A DNA stretch of 43,324 bases from Acidobacteriota bacterium (GCA_013285705.1 JABDHA010000032.1:1-43324), one strand, 5' to 3'; positions 16,996 through 26,213 are shown, counted from the first letter of the stretch. Program-made: numbers and translations. Notes: a model not told the origin generated them from the letters alone.

Positions 16996-17252
16996 TGCCT
17001 GAGGGGACTACTCAGACGAGCAGTTCCCGGTCGGGGCATTCACAACTAACGAAGCTACTCCGCCGATGAGTACACAATCTCAAAAACGGGACGAAACGAG
17101 ATATTGAGAAGTTTCAGCGCACTGGATCGACCCGCCACAACAACGGAGTTGGTTCCTATTCGAGGCCCCAGCGTGAGGTTTATAGAGCTTCTCGTTGAGG
17201 ACCCAGTAAACCACTGGGAAAGCAGACGTACAAAAGAACAAGAGAATACATA

Positions 17253-17705
17253 ATGACATCGAATGAGTCGCTTCAGTTGCCCCGAAAGTACTGCATTCTC
17301 TGCGTCGACGATGATCTCATCGGTCTTGAACTACGGTCCGCTCTGCTCGAAGAAGAGGGATACTCTGTGACCGCTGTTAGCTGCCCGCTGATGGCTCTGG
17401 AGCATGACATGTCGAAGTTCCACATGGCGATACTGGATTTCGCCATGCCTGTTCTCAACGGATTCCAGCTCTTGCTACGTCTACGCGCTGCACGCGCATC
17501 TTTTCCGATCGTGTTGCTCAGCGGTATGAGTAGGAATTTACCGAACGACATCCGCAGTGTGTTCTCAAGCTGCCTCGACAAAGGAGAACCGATACATCTT
17601 TTGCTGAATACTATACGTTCCTATCTGACTTCGATCCCGGACCCACCAGAGTGCCGGGTAGTGGGCAGAGATGCTCATCCTCTGTATCGACGGCATCGGC
17701 TCTAG
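17253..17705 (+). CDS. single-domain response regulator (receiver protein)
   Basis: This is a stand-alone CheY-like receiver of 150 residues. The acidic pair is in CVDDD near residue 19 and the phospho-acceptor Asp in ILDFAMPV near 67. The conserved Ser is in VLLSGM and the Lys in CLDKGEP near 117, so all key residues are present. The last ~25 residues (DPPECRVVGRDAHPLYRRHRL) are not a known output domain. No histidine kinase is adjacent, and the 257-bp spacer before it shows no recognised gene. Single receivers of this sort are common in Acidobacteriota. Its target is unknown. Confidence 0.85.
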   Translation: MTSNESLQLPRKYCILCVDDDLIGLELRSALLEEEGYSVTAVSCPLMALEHDMSKFHMAILDFAMPVLNGFQLLLRLRAARASFPIVLLSGMSRNLPNDIRSVFSSCLDKGEPIHLLLNTIRSYLTSIPDPPECRVVGRDAHPLYRRHRL

Positions 17706-18575
17706 AGGTTGGGAAAGCTAAGAGGCGGGGACCATGATCGATAGCTTCTACTGAATCTGATTTCGAGTGGGTGCGATCCTTCAAACTGAGACCCGCTCAT
17801 ATCCAGAACTGATGGAAACCGCGCAGAAATAGCATGAAGCTTTTGTGCAAGCCGACAACATCTTCAGAAGTGAACCAGACCAAGGCAAGGCCGAGTCAGA
17901 GGTGAGCAAGTGTTAGGAGTATTTCTTTCTCTCTTTAAGACCGTTGATCTCTCTGCTCGTCACTTTCGTTACCGTCGAAGAAGACAACATTCATGCAGCC
18001 CGCAGCAGCAGGACCAAATTTTCGCCCAAGCTCATAGGACCTGCCGAGGCGACCGAAGTTTGCAGTTCCCGGCGGAGATCGAGGCAATCGTCCACAAAGT
18101 CGCTGTCATCATGCATTAGAAGGGCGACGAGTTCGCAAAGCCGATTCCTCTGGAGATGGGGAGGGCCGTTTCGTGAAACACAGGGCGAGGTCGATTGCTG
18201 CGCCGACATTCTCGACTTCTACGCTGACAACGCCGGATAGATGTATGAGTGGTCGACTTTGCGACCAGAAGACCCACGAATATCCGCCTCACCCTCGAAA
18301 GCCACCGGCCAAAGAAAGGGAAAATACTTCGAGGGGGCTGCGAGGGTATACAGTCCTGATTTTGCTACGAAGTTCGCCGCTCATATCTAACAATGAGCGA
18401 AAATGCGGGACGCTGCTTACTGCTATACTATTGATAGTAAATCACTTAAGCCTGAAAATAAAGCTTATGTTAACTTGGTTCGTCCACGGAATCGTTTCCC
18501 TATTGATGTGCATCAAATCAGGTGTAGCGTAGGGTGCAGCTGTTCTGATGAGGCGTTGCAGAAAAGAATCAAGCA
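17706..18575. other. gene-poor decayed stretch
   Basis: There is no intact gene. The only recognisable content is the aldehyde dehydrogenase remnant at 18066-18237. The flanking parts (17706-18065 and 18238-18575) show only short frames with no similarity I recognise. Confidence 0.5.
18066..18237 (+). pseudogene. aldehyde dehydrogenase (SSADH-type) remnant
   Basis: The frame from 18066 reads FPAEIEAIVHKVAVIMH, then an in-frame TAG, then KGDEFAKPIPLEMG. After a one-base shift it continues as GPFRETQGEVDCCADILDFYADNA. This tracks the N-terminal region of NAD(P)-dependent succinate-semialdehyde-type aldehyde dehydrogenases (…AAIVHKVAELM…DEFARLITLEMGKP…EAQGEVDYCADI..YYADNA). Only about 57 codons survive; the catalytic Cys/Glu region is gone. 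Stop, frameshift and truncation make it clearly non-functional. Confidence 0.75.
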
Positions 18576-18803
18576 ATGTCCACTACAGTAACAACCCTTC
18601 CTACCCTCGTCGCCACCTTTACGAATGACCGCCTGGGCCTGTGCGCTAACGTGCGCGAGCTACCGGAGTCTGAAGAATTTGAAGTCGCTGTGGTCGATGG
18701 CTTTTCCGGTGATGTAGTCGTCTCCCGGAGCTTCCGTACAAAAGAGGGCGCAGTTAAGACTGCTGAATGCCTCATAGATATCGGATCCATGAATGGTGAA
18801 TGA
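18576..18803 (+). CDS. small hypothetical protein
   Basis: This 75-residue acidic protein is one I do not recognise. Strand-like stretches (LVATFTND, EFEVAVVDGFSGDVVVSRSF) are followed by a helix ending in CLIDIGSMNGE. There is no signal peptide, membrane segment or Cys motif. The start has only a weak purine-rich upstream region. Base composition by codon position looks plausible for a real gene, and it faces a small membrane-protein gene on the other strand. It may be a small cytosolic protein or a remnant. Confidence 0.45.
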   Translation: MSTTVTTLPTLVATFTNDRLGLCANVRELPESEEFEVAVVDGFSGDVVVSRSFRTKEGAVKTAECLIDIGSMNGE

Positions 18804-18848
18804 CTAAGTTCAGCGCTTGCGGGCTTTGCGCGGTTTTTATTTCTGGAC

Positions 18849-19016
18849 TCAGATGTTAAGTCTCAGGAGTCTTGCATTCATCTTAGCGTCCGCGATGCGG
18901 CGTGCTCGCGCCTTGTCCTCCGCTTCTTTCAACCACTTGCCCGACAGAAAAAACGGGAGACAAATGGATATAAAAGCGCCCGCAAAAATAGCTATGAAAA
19001 TCCCAGTCTCTTTCAT
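18849..19016 (-). CDS. small single-pass membrane protein, hypothetical
   Basis: This 55-residue frame begins MKETGIFIAIFAGAFISICL. One hydrophobic helix covers residues 5-24, followed by a charged, arginine- and alanine-rich cytoplasmic helix (KEAEDKARARRIADAK) ending RLLRLNI. CAGGGGAGTGAC lies immediately before the ATG, a strong Shine-Dalgarno at good spacing. The amphipathic tail and membrane anchor argue for a real small protein. It is convergent with the 75-residue frame at 18576. Family and function are unknown. Confidence 0.6.
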   Translation of the reverse strand: MKETGIFIAIFAGAFISICLPFFLSGKWLKEAEDKARARRIADAKMNARLLRLNI

Positions 19017-19125
19017 GTCACTCCCCTGCGAACAGGTTATCCTCGCCCTATTTCGCTTACCCCGTTACGGTACCCCGATTGTAGTTCAGTCAAGCTTGTC
19101 GTTGCCCTTGTAAGTTATTGAATTG

Positions 19126-19728
19126 TTAGGGTGTTAACCAGATCTGCGTGAGGTCGAGCTTGAATCCAAGAACCGGTTCGCCTGCAGTGATGTGGTCCCC
19201 TACGACTTCGTAGGAGGCATTCCGCTGCTCATAAACGTAGACCTTACGGTTCTTTGGGTCGATCAGCCATCCAAGCTCAGCGCCGCTGGCAATCCACAAC
19301 TCCATCTTCCGTTTGGCTGCGGCCAAGCGATCAGTCTCGGAAAGCAGTTCAATGACGAAAGCCGGAACAATGTGAAGGAAATGCTTCCTTGACTCGGGTG
19401 TCAATTTAGACACCTGGGCCAGCGTTAAATAGGCTGCGTCTGGACTCTTACTCGAACCATCAGGGAGAAAGATTCCGGCGCTGGAACCAAGGGCTATCCC
19501 GCCAATATGCTGCGATTTCACCCAAGTTCTCAGCTGGGTGATGATCTCAGCGTTCAAATCTTCACTACCCCAACCGGTGGGTGGATTCACTACAATGGCT
19601 CCTTCGCTCGTGCGCTCGAAACGAACGCCGTCATTGGCCGCGCACAGTTCCTCGAACTCCTGATCGCTCAGGACTGGTTCGATAACCATTCTGCTCGGCG
19701 CCTTGGGGAGTTGGATACTTGTGCTCAT
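19126..19728 (-). CDS. Uma2-family (DUF820) putative restriction endonuclease-like protein
   Basis: This 200-residue protein has the PD-(D/E)XK-like fold of the Uma2 family. The N-terminal core is PVLSDQEFEELCAANDGVRFE. Acidic active-site candidates lie in SPDAAYL (near residue 94) and FVIELLSETD (near 126). Next comes the family hallmark KMELWIASGAELGWLIDPKNRKVYVYE. The ending LGFKLDLTQIW is also typical. Length is normal. Uma2 proteins occur in many copies in cyanobacteria and soil bacteria; their biological role is not established. It stands alone with no methylase or partner. Confidence 0.87.
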   Translation of the reverse strand: MSTSIQLPKAPSRMVIEPVLSDQEFEELCAANDGVRFERTSEGAIVVNPPTGWGSEDLNAEIITQLRTWVKSQHIGGIALGSSAGIFLPDGSSKSPDAAYLTLAQVSKLTPESRKHFLHIVPAFVIELLSETDRLAAAKRKMELWIASGAELGWLIDPKNRKVYVYEQRNASYEVVGDHITAGEPVLGFKLDLTQIWLTP

Positions 19729-19893
19729 GACATCATTTTACGGCTGTTCTGCAGCCAGCTCTAAGTTTTAATACGGAGACTTCGCAGGAGTCCAGGTCAG
19801 TCTGATATTCGTTGGATCCATCAAAAGATAAGCTCGTCCCGCAGCCAGTAATTGAGTTTTTTAATGTGATATCCAATTCAGGGGCACAGCGGT

Positions 19894-20055
19894 TCAACCC
19901 CATACTTGTACAAGGAACAGCGTATAAGGATCGTAGCCAACTTCCTCAAGCGTTGTTTTGAAGGCATCCGGGCTCATACAGACATAGGGCGGCACGAACC
20001 AGCCAATCGATCGAAAACGCATCACGACCTCACCGATGTCATCAGGGAGTCTCAA
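19894..20055 (-). pseudogene. short unidentified protein fragment
   Basis: An open stretch reads LRLPDDIGEVVMRFRSIGWFVPPYVC and then MSPDAFKTTLEEVGYDPYTLFLVQVWG before a stop. The composition looks protein-like, but there is no good start (a TTG at the 5' end, or an internal ATG at MRFRS) and no family is recognised. It is probably the C-terminal end of a lost gene. The rest of 19729-20131 shows nothing. Confidence 0.3.
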
Positions 20056-20131
20056 AAATCAGACTTATCTTCGCTCCATGACGTTCAACCGAGAGTGGCC
20101 ACTCGACGGAAAACGCAACTGAAAGGAGCGC

Positions 20132-20464
20132 ATGCAATCCATCATTCCGTCGATTCTCGTTCGCCCGCTCCGGACGAACAAAATTTCACGATCCGCCCTG
20201 AATCTCGCCTTGTCCCTTCTTTTTGCTCTTCCTGCACGTGCGCAGAGCACGGGGAGCGATCCGTGGGACAACGCGGTGAACGTGCTCAAGACCGCGTTTA
20301 CCGGCACCATCGCCACCGGGCTTTCACTGGTCGCCATCGTCGTGGGCGGACTCATGTTCGCCTACGATGAGGGCCAGTCGAAGCGCATGCTCGCAGGAAT
20401 CGTCTTCGGCATCGGCATGGCGGTCGGCGCGGTGAACTTCATGGCCTGGCTCTTTCCGTCGTAG
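20132..20464 (+). CDS. TrbC/VirB2-like pilin (orphan)
   Basis: This 110-residue protein resembles the major pilin of type IV secretion systems. The basic N-terminus and hydrophobic ALNLALSLLFALPARAQ form a signal peptide. After DPWDNAVNVLKTAFTGTIATG come two membrane helices (LSLVAIVVGGLMFAY and MLAGIVFGIGMAVGAVNFMAWLF) separated by a short charged loop (DEGQSKR). That is the VirB2/TrbC layout. AAAGGAGCGC precedes the ATG. No other VirB/Trb gene is in the window, and a dnaE2 fragment follows. It is therefore either a relic of a conjugative element or an exapted pilin-like protein. Confidence 0.8.
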   Translation: MQSIIPSILVRPLRTNKISRSALNLALSLLFALPARAQSTGSDPWDNAVNVLKTAFTGTIATGLSLVAIVVGGLMFAYDEGQSKRMLAGIVFGIGMAVGAVNFMAWLFPS

Positions 20465-20549
20465 TTCAGCGACAGAGTCGATTTATGCATTGGAGCCGCA
20501 AGAAACGTCCGTCCAGTTATGGCGATGAAGACTGCAGCTCTCTCATCCG

Positions 20550-20810
20550 GTGGGTATGTTTCAGGTCGAAAGCCGAGCGCAGATGGCGTCTTTCCCCAGA
20601 AATTACCCAGAGAAGTTCTACGATCTCGTGGTCCAGGTTGCGATCATCCGGCCCGGCCCCATCGTCGGGCAGATGATGCACCCCTATATGCGGCGGCGGC
20701 AAGGGAGAGAGGAGGTAACGTATCCCCATCCTTCGCTGGTACCCGTGCTCAAGCGAACCCTCGGAGTACCGCTCTTTCAGGAACAGCTGCTGCGCATTGC
20801 CATGACCGTA
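20550..20810 (+). pseudogene. dnaE2: error-prone DNA polymerase DnaE2 fragment
   Basis: About 87 codons read [17 protein letters not shown], then a block with [17 protein letters not shown], and on to [17 protein letters not shown]. This is the near-invariant finger/palm segment of DnaE2, the C-family polymerase alpha subunit used in mutagenic repair. Similarity stops on both sides and the frame then runs into unrelated residues. The intact gene would exceed 1,000 codons. The fragment is well conserved, so the truncation is probably not old. Confidence 0.88.
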
Positions 20811-21739
20811 CCGTATGCTCAACGGCAGAGTGTTCTTTTGGTTGACGGAAGCCCGCTTAGAAACGTTGCTTGCCGCTTATAAAGATCGGATGCAGCTCGT
20901 GCTGGAAGTGGATACCGTAGCATTGTTGGATAAACATGGTGCCAAAACTGCTCTGACTCCCATGAATACAGGCTGCACGAGCCCGATGGCTTTCCCCCGC
21001 GGCCTTGAATCCTTTCTGCCTCCGCACAACTACCCGTTCGAAGAAAACAAGCGGAAAAAGGGAGGGCAAACGAAAGCGATCGTAGAGCTGACAGTCGAAT
21101 ATTCTGTGCCAGACATTGCGGATTTCACAGTTCGAGAACGGTGCCTCAAAAATAGTAGAGGTCGTCTACGAACGCCGCTAGTTGGTCGCAGTCATGCTGT
21201 TGGGAGTCGATGAATCAACTGTATGTAGCATCTGTTGAAAAACATGGTCAGCTCTGCCATTACAAGAAATTCTTTGGCGAAAGAGTTTTCCGATAAGAAA
21301 TCCTGATCGAATAGTATCTCTCCCGTTTCTGCGTCAACACTGATTTGAGGATTGGACCGCAGAAGGCCGCGCACTTCACCGCCAGACTTCAGTTCGATGA
21401 ACGCAGAACGCAGAATGCAGAATCCTGTTCCGAGCTCTTCGTAAGTTGTGAAACCGGCTTCCGCTTTCGACGAAGGAGGTTCGAAAGTCTGCTTCAAGCT
21501 CAGCACCGAGACCGCATCTGGGAAGAGCTGCTAAAAATAGCTTCTCGACTTTTTCAAATAGAGCGGCATTACTGTCTTTGCGTAAGAGTTTCGGGGGCCC
21601 GTGACACCTTGTTCAACGTTGCGGCAGATGACGCGCTCTACCTTGTCGACGGAGCGGTGATGCGACTTTCGGCACAGCACAGTGATAATGATGCACAAGG
21701 AGCACTAGAAAGGGCATCCGGACGGGCGTCGGGAGCTTT
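20811..21739. other. unassigned debris between the dnaE2 fragment and the GH101 gene
   Basis: Frames at 20815-21213 (plus) and 21192-21506 (minus, 104 codons, containing ETGEILFDQDFLSENSFAKEF and LVMAELTMFFNR) look partly protein-like but match no family I can name. The minus-strand frame may be a decayed enzyme. I do not call a gene here. Confidence 0.4.
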
Positions 21740-23947
21740 TCAGTTCACCCGCCTCAAGGTATAGGCGGTCCTGCCCTTCATGGGGATCTGGACTTTACTG
21801 TCGGAGCCCACGATATAGCGCTGCACCGACCCAGCGCTTGAATCGACAGGCGTTGCGGATATATTAGCCCGCGCCCACTCCGAGGGTAGAGTCCAATCAA
21901 CGGCGCCACCATCCACCGAGTAGAGAACAATCTCTTTGCCATCGATTGGAATCACGCGACGTTGGCCGTCGACACTTTTAAAATCGTGGTCAACGACTGT
22001 CCAGGAACCATCGTCAAGGACCGTGGAGACTGTCCCGTCGCTGAATTTCGCAATGTAGTTGTTGCGAGGTACGGTGACGGTCTTTCCGTCCTTTTGCACC
22101 TGCTTCTCGCCTACCTTCTCGGTTCCGAGCCAAATGAGGTTCTTTTTTAAAAGATAGGATTGGGTAAGATTGCCGAGGTAATACATGTCGGCGATCTCGG
22201 CCTCGCTGTACTTGTCCAAATGCAAGCCACCGAGCGCATTGGTCTCTCGGAACGCATAACCTACATTCATCGACCAACCCAGTGCCTGCCCTACGCCTTC
22301 CTGAAATTTGCCTCCGCCGTAAAGTTTGCCCTGCATCATCATGAGGTGAAAGGCATCCGAGATCACGAAACGATGTTGCACGGCTTCTAATTTTCCGTAG
22401 TAGGCATCCACAGGTCCTTCAGTCATGGGAACGATACCGCGCATTGTAAACCAATCAAGGGTTTTCGCGCCGTAGACTGTCTCGGACACAATACCTATGT
22501 CTTCGCCGGGGCCAACACTAATGTCACAATTGCGAAATGTATCCAGACGGACGCCCTCCGAAACCGGGACTGTATCGAGAAATGATTGGAGACGCCGCTG
22601 AAAGTATCCTGAGCGGAATTGCTTGGTGTTGGAAATTCGATAGTCGGGCGGACCACCGTCAAACTGGTGGGACCAAACATAGGGCTTGCCTTCTCGATTG
22701 AACTGCAAAACGCTTGGGTCGAAGAACGGGTTGTCAGGATAGGCATCGTCGACGTTGATATGATACTCGATGTTTGCGTTATATTCGGCCGCATCTTTCA
22801 CAAGCTTTCGCAAAGCCGCGGCTCCGCCGGCTCGTTCGTTCACTTGATTGAATGCCGGATAGCCGGTGTCGTGACCCGTAAACTGCCATCCAACAAGAAC
22901 CACTCGCTGTTTGGCATTGCCGGTCACCTTGGCAACCGCACGCACAATTTCCAGTGTTTCGGCGAACGAAGCAATTATCGGAGCGTAACCACCGGGTGGC
23001 TCTTTGATTGGCTTTACCCAATCGATAAAGACGATGTAGGTAAAGGTCTTCGGCTCATAGGTATTGCTCGGTGTTCGCATATGGTCCCGATGCCACAGAG
23101 CAGCTTCCATCCAGTTGACCGCACCATCGTGATTGCGGTCTTCGGTAAGAATCGCCACCCGCGATTGAAGTAGTGGCTGCACATCGCCACCGATACGGTA
23201 GTAGTAGGTCCCGAGCCACATTGCAAAATCTGTGCCAGGACCTTCGCCCCCCAGAACCTGAGTCTTGATTTTCCAGTAGGGGATGTTGTCGGAGAGGGTA
23301 GCTACCACTCCCGGCACATTAGCAGAGGCCCAGTTTGCATCTTTCGGGTACTCCTCGCCATCGGCTTCGCTGATCTTCATGAAGTTGGCGGTTGATTGCC
23401 AGAGAAGATTCGAGTATGGATCACTCCATTTCTGCCGGGTGTATTCGCCGCGATAGGCTTCACCCTTCCCGTCAGCAGCAGGAACCCGAACCAGATATTG
23501 ATCAGGAAAGTCCAGCGTTTGCAGATGAAAGCTCCCGCCCTCCAGCACTTTCGTTAATTCGAAAACAAGCTCGTTGCCTTCGACTGCAAACCGCCAGTCC
23601 AGTTCCAAACCCAGAGATGAAATCCGCATCACATAGCTGGCATCCGAGGCCGTGGATTGAACGCTGATGTTCAAATCGCTGGGCGTAAACAGCTGTCCAT
23701 TCAACTTGATTCTCGGACGTGACGACTCCAATGCTGCCGGAAGGCTCTTTCCATTTGCCGCCTGATATTTGAAGACACGGGGGAAACTTGGATCCAGTGT
23801 GGCCGAGAGAGCTTCTGACCGGATCTCCAGCGATGCTGGTGCCTGGGCGCGCAGATCCTTCGGTCCAGAAAACAGGCTTGCAAGGACGACAGTCATGACT
23901 TCGATTCTGCGTGTGGGGATCAATTTGCTAAGGACCGTATTTCGCAT
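21740..23947 (-). CDS. GH101-like secreted endo-alpha-N-acetylgalactosaminidase-type hydrolase
   Basis: This exported 735-residue enzyme has a signal region (VMTVVLASLFSGPKDLRAQA). An N-terminal beta-rich domain is followed by a TIM-barrel core. The calcium-binding loop DRNHDGAVNWMEAA near residue 280, just before the barrel, is characteristic of GH101. Candidate catalytic residues are the Asp in GVRLDTF and a downstream Glu in PMTEGP. Barrel strands include RVVLVGWQF and NIEYHINVDD. It is shorter than the giant multidomain GH101 enzymes of gut bacteria and lacks their lectin modules. It would cleave alpha-linked GalNAc or a related galacto-configured glycan outside the cytoplasm. No TGTCAAC site lies upstream, so it may be outside the local regulon. 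Confidence 0.78.
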   Translation of the reverse strand: MRNTVLSKLIPTRRIEVMTVVLASLFSGPKDLRAQAPASLEIRSEALSATLDPSFPRVFKYQAANGKSLPAALESSRPRIKLNGQLFTPSDLNISVQSTASDASYVMRISSLGLELDWRFAVEGNELVFELTKVLEGGSFHLQTLDFPDQYLVRVPAADGKGEAYRGEYTRQKWSDPYSNLLWQSTANFMKISEADGEEYPKDANWASANVPGVVATLSDNIPYWKIKTQVLGGEGPGTDFAMWLGTYYYRIGGDVQPLLQSRVAILTEDRNHDGAVNWMEAALWHRDHMRTPSNTYEPKTFTYIVFIDWVKPIKEPPGGYAPIIASFAETLEIVRAVAKVTGNAKQRVVLVGWQFTGHDTGYPAFNQVNERAGGAAALRKLVKDAAEYNANIEYHINVDDAYPDNPFFDPSVLQFNREGKPYVWSHQFDGGPPDYRISNTKQFRSGYFQRRLQSFLDTVPVSEGVRLDTFRNCDISVGPGEDIGIVSETVYGAKTLDWFTMRGIVPMTEGPVDAYYGKLEAVQHRFVISDAFHLMMMQGKLYGGGKFQEGVGQALGWSMNVGYAFRETNALGGLHLDKYSEAEIADMYYLGNLTQSYLLKKNLIWLGTEKVGEKQVQKDGKTVTVPRNNYIAKFSDGTVSTVLDDGSWTVVDHDFKSVDGQRRVIPIDGKEIVLYSVDGGAVDWTLPSEWARANISATPVDSSAGSVQRYIVGSDSKVQIPMKGRTAYTLRRVN

Positions 23948-24263
23948 CGCGTCTTAATCCTTCCTGCAACTGCACCCTCAAACAAAGGAAGGCAATGCGC
24001 CTGAATTCATCTTTGTTCAATGACGAGCAGCTCAGAGCTCAAGCTTTCATCCAGACGAACTGGTATCCTATTCTGCAGGAGTTGAGAACCCAACATCGTT
24101 ACAACCTGTCCCGAATTCTTGAAACGAATCTCACTGGCTGTGTGAACAGATCGCGGAGAGCAATATTGCCAATACGGTTAATAACGCCAGACGGTTGGTT
24201 TGCTGTTTCACTCCTGCTCCCCTAAAGGACACAGCATTGATAGGAGTCGCCAAACCGACGGGA
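23948..24263. other. intergenic, no gene recognised
   Basis: A 76-codon plus-strand frame (23995-24225) has no family or ribosome-binding support. The stretch presumably contains the promoter of the GH101 gene and the 3' end region of the RhaT-like gene. Confidence 0.4.
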
Positions 24264-25271
24264 TTAGTGATTGCCATAGGTGATGGCTACGGTTGCGAAG
24301 GCGAGCAACAGCAAGCCACTCCACAAGATGATCTTTGACCCTTGGCTCACCCCTTTCCACTCGCCGGCGATCCAGCCTGAGACATTTGCCATGACGATGA
24401 TGCAAATCTGGTAGATGCTCCAACCAATCGACGCGCCGAGAACCCCTAATAATGTCGTGGCCGTTCCATAGATCGCGACGGAACCCATCCACAACAGACC
24501 CATGATCATTCCCAGAGTTATCTCGGGCCACACCGGGCGAAAGTTAACCCATGTCTTGTTGTGTTGCAGTAGCCAGAGAGGATACAGAATGTTCGGCACT
24601 GCACCCCCCGCAAGAGCAATCGGCCAAACTGCATATGGCGCATCCGCTCGCAGGGTGTGCTGGAGAAGGGCCTCGTGGATCAGGTTGTCGCCGAAGGCCA
24701 GAGCGTAATTCAGCATCGGCGCGAGAAGACCAGCCAGTGCTGCCAGCGAAACCCCAGCCAGATACGATCTCGCTGTTGCTGTCGCTGCATCTGCCTTTTG
24801 CTCCCTCTCTCTCCTGCGCCCCGCCCAGCAACAAACGACGACGCCGGTCACCATCAGCAACTGTCCAAGCAGCAGTACTAATCCACGTCCGGTGACAAGA
24901 GCTTGCGGATGACGCAAGAGAATGGGGACTAAACTGCCCAGTGCGGCGCTTAGTCCAATGGTGATGGCGAACGACAATGCCATGCCGGCACGAATCACTG
25001 CCAACCCGAATAGGACTTGGGCGACTCCCCATCCAGCACCGAAAAGGAGCGGAATCATGAAACTGGCGGAATTGACGTTGCTATAAACCGAAAGAAGATT
25101 CGACACCCTGAGAAAGGCCAGAGTCCATGGCACCAGCACCAGTGCAACCAGTGTGAAGATGATCCATGCGTTTTCCCAGCGCCACTTGCGTAAATAGTTA
25201 AGGGGTAGCATGCAGTTGCCAACCATCAGCCCGGCCGCCACCGCCAACACGATTCCCAGTTCGCTTCCCAT
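24264..25271 (-). CDS. RhaT-like L-rhamnose/proton symporter family transporter
   Basis: This inner-membrane carrier of 335 residues has about ten helices in the drug/metabolite-type RhaT fold. The family opening GIVLAVAAGLMVGNCMLPLNYLRKWRWENAW is present, as is the FGAGWGVAQVLFGLAVIRAGMALSFAITIGLSAALGSLVP core. The C-terminal half has ILYPLWLLQHNKTW and GASIGWSIYQI. Length fits RhaT. No rhamnose isomerase, kinase or aldolase is in the window, so the substrate may be another deoxysugar or sugar acid released by the secreted enzymes. A TGTCAAC-containing 20-bp element lies about 100 bp upstream, suggesting co-regulation with the transketolase and TonB genes. Confidence 0.85.
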   Translation of the reverse strand: MGSELGIVLAVAAGLMVGNCMLPLNYLRKWRWENAWIIFTLVALVLVPWTLAFLRVSNLLSVYSNVNSASFMIPLLFGAGWGVAQVLFGLAVIRAGMALSFAITIGLSAALGSLVPILLRHPQALVTGRGLVLLLGQLLMVTGVVVCCWAGRRREREQKADAATATARSYLAGVSLAALAGLLAPMLNYALAFGDNLIHEALLQHTLRADAPYAVWPIALAGGAVPNILYPLWLLQHNKTWVNFRPVWPEITLGMIMGLLWMGSVAIYGTATTLLGVLGASIGWSIYQICIIVMANVSGWIAGEWKGVSQGSKIILWSGLLLLAFATVAITYGNH

Positions 25272-25370
25272 TTCTGTAATTTCCTAGATGTTGCCGATCC
25301 GAAGGAGTCCGTTTCCTGCTCGTCTCAGAGCCAAGAAGGCTCGATCAGCTTGCTCTAACGTATCAATTGT

Positions 25371-25390
25371 TGTCAACATTGTTGCCGACA
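25371..25390. promoter_or_regulatory. candidate operator site a (upstream of the RhaT-like gene)
   Basis: TGTCAACATTGTTGCCGACA is an imperfect 20-bp inverted repeat (arms TGTCAAC and GCCGACA), architecturally like the perfect site at 32638-32657. On the minus strand it contains the -35-like hexamer TTGACA. Assignment to the GntR protein at 33620 is inference. Confidence 0.55.
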
Positions 25391-25517
25391 TAATTCGCAA
25401 TGCAAGATAAGAGTAATACCTCGGGCTCGCTCCATAATACGAGCCCTTCACTCTAACATCAGCAGCACAAAGGGTGGCCATGCTGGCGCGAGACGCGCCA
25501 ATCGGCAATCCGGACCT

Positions 25518-26213
25518 TCACTTGGCAGATTTGGTCTCATTGAGTAGTACGATTCGCACGGACAAGCCTGTCGTATCGCCAAAGTTGGTTTTGTTCTTGC
25601 CATATCCCACAGCAAAGGTAAGTCTGTCATTCGCCTTCAGCGGCATCTGACCGGAATATTCGGCTCTGGAGCTTGATCCTTCTACTTTGTGGAACGCCGG
25701 ATCACCTCCATAGCCGTCGATGTCCGCATCGAATACCGTACTGCCGTTTTTCAATACGTGAACATCGGTCGTGGACAGGCCGTAGTGAATACCAATGAAT
25801 TTGACATTCACCGAGTAGTTGCCCGCGCGCGGAGCCACGAAGCGAACGAGGCTATACTGGCCGGAGTTGCTGGCTTCCATTGCGATTTCGCCCGCACTTA
25901 TGGCCCATCCCTTTGATCCCACTTGGGTGTCTGTCGTGCTGTTATAGGCAATATACGGGTAGTAGCCTGGACCAGGCACGTCACCCTGCGTCGGATGCCA
26001 GAACCCAATGGGACCTATCATCACTGACTTCTGATCAAGTTGAAACTGGTCAGCAGCTAAAGAGTTCGTAGCGGAGAAGCCATATTCCCAGGCCCCATTT
26101 GGATTTTTAGCGAGCGAGAAATCAGCAGACAGGTCGAAGACCTGCGCCCAGCCAGGCATCACGAATAACACAATCAGCCCGACAAGGCATTTCCTCTTTA
26201 GCCAGGTGGTCAT
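25518..26213 (-). CDS. secreted beta-sandwich protein (carbohydrate-binding-like), hypothetical
   Basis: This exported 231-residue protein has signal peptide KRKCLVGLIVLFVMPGWAQ. The opening FDLSADFSLAKNPNGAWEYGF is common in PEP-CTERM-type exported proteins, but no PEP anchor or sorting tail is present (it ends in LLNETKSAK). The rest is a run of beta strands with aromatic and glycine turns (FVAPRAGNYSVNVKFIGIHYG, DRLTFAVGYGKN), like a carbohydrate-binding or jelly-roll domain. No catalytic motif is seen. It is divergent from the transketolase operon and shares its control region, which points to a role in the same glycan pathway. Function is unknown. Confidence 0.7.
   Translation of the reverse strand: MTTWLKRKCLVGLIVLFVMPGWAQVFDLSADFSLAKNPNGAWEYGFSATNSLAADQFQLDQKSVMIGPIGFWHPTQGDVPGPGYYPYIAYNSTTDTQVGSKGWAISAGEIAMEASNSGQYSLVRFVAPRAGNYSVNVKFIGIHYGLSTTDVHVLKNGSTVFDADIDGYGGDPAFHKVEGSSSRAEYSGQMPLKANDRLTFAVGYGKNKTNFGDTTGLSVRIVLLNETKSAK

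Noticed and set aside
18804..18848. Possible bidirectional terminator between the two small genes
   Set aside because: A T-run exists, but the GC-rich words before it do not form a convincing stem.
20132..20464. Evidence for a complete type IV secretion system
   Set aside because: Only the pilin-like gene is present; no VirB4, VirB6, VirD4 or relaxase sequence was seen in the window.
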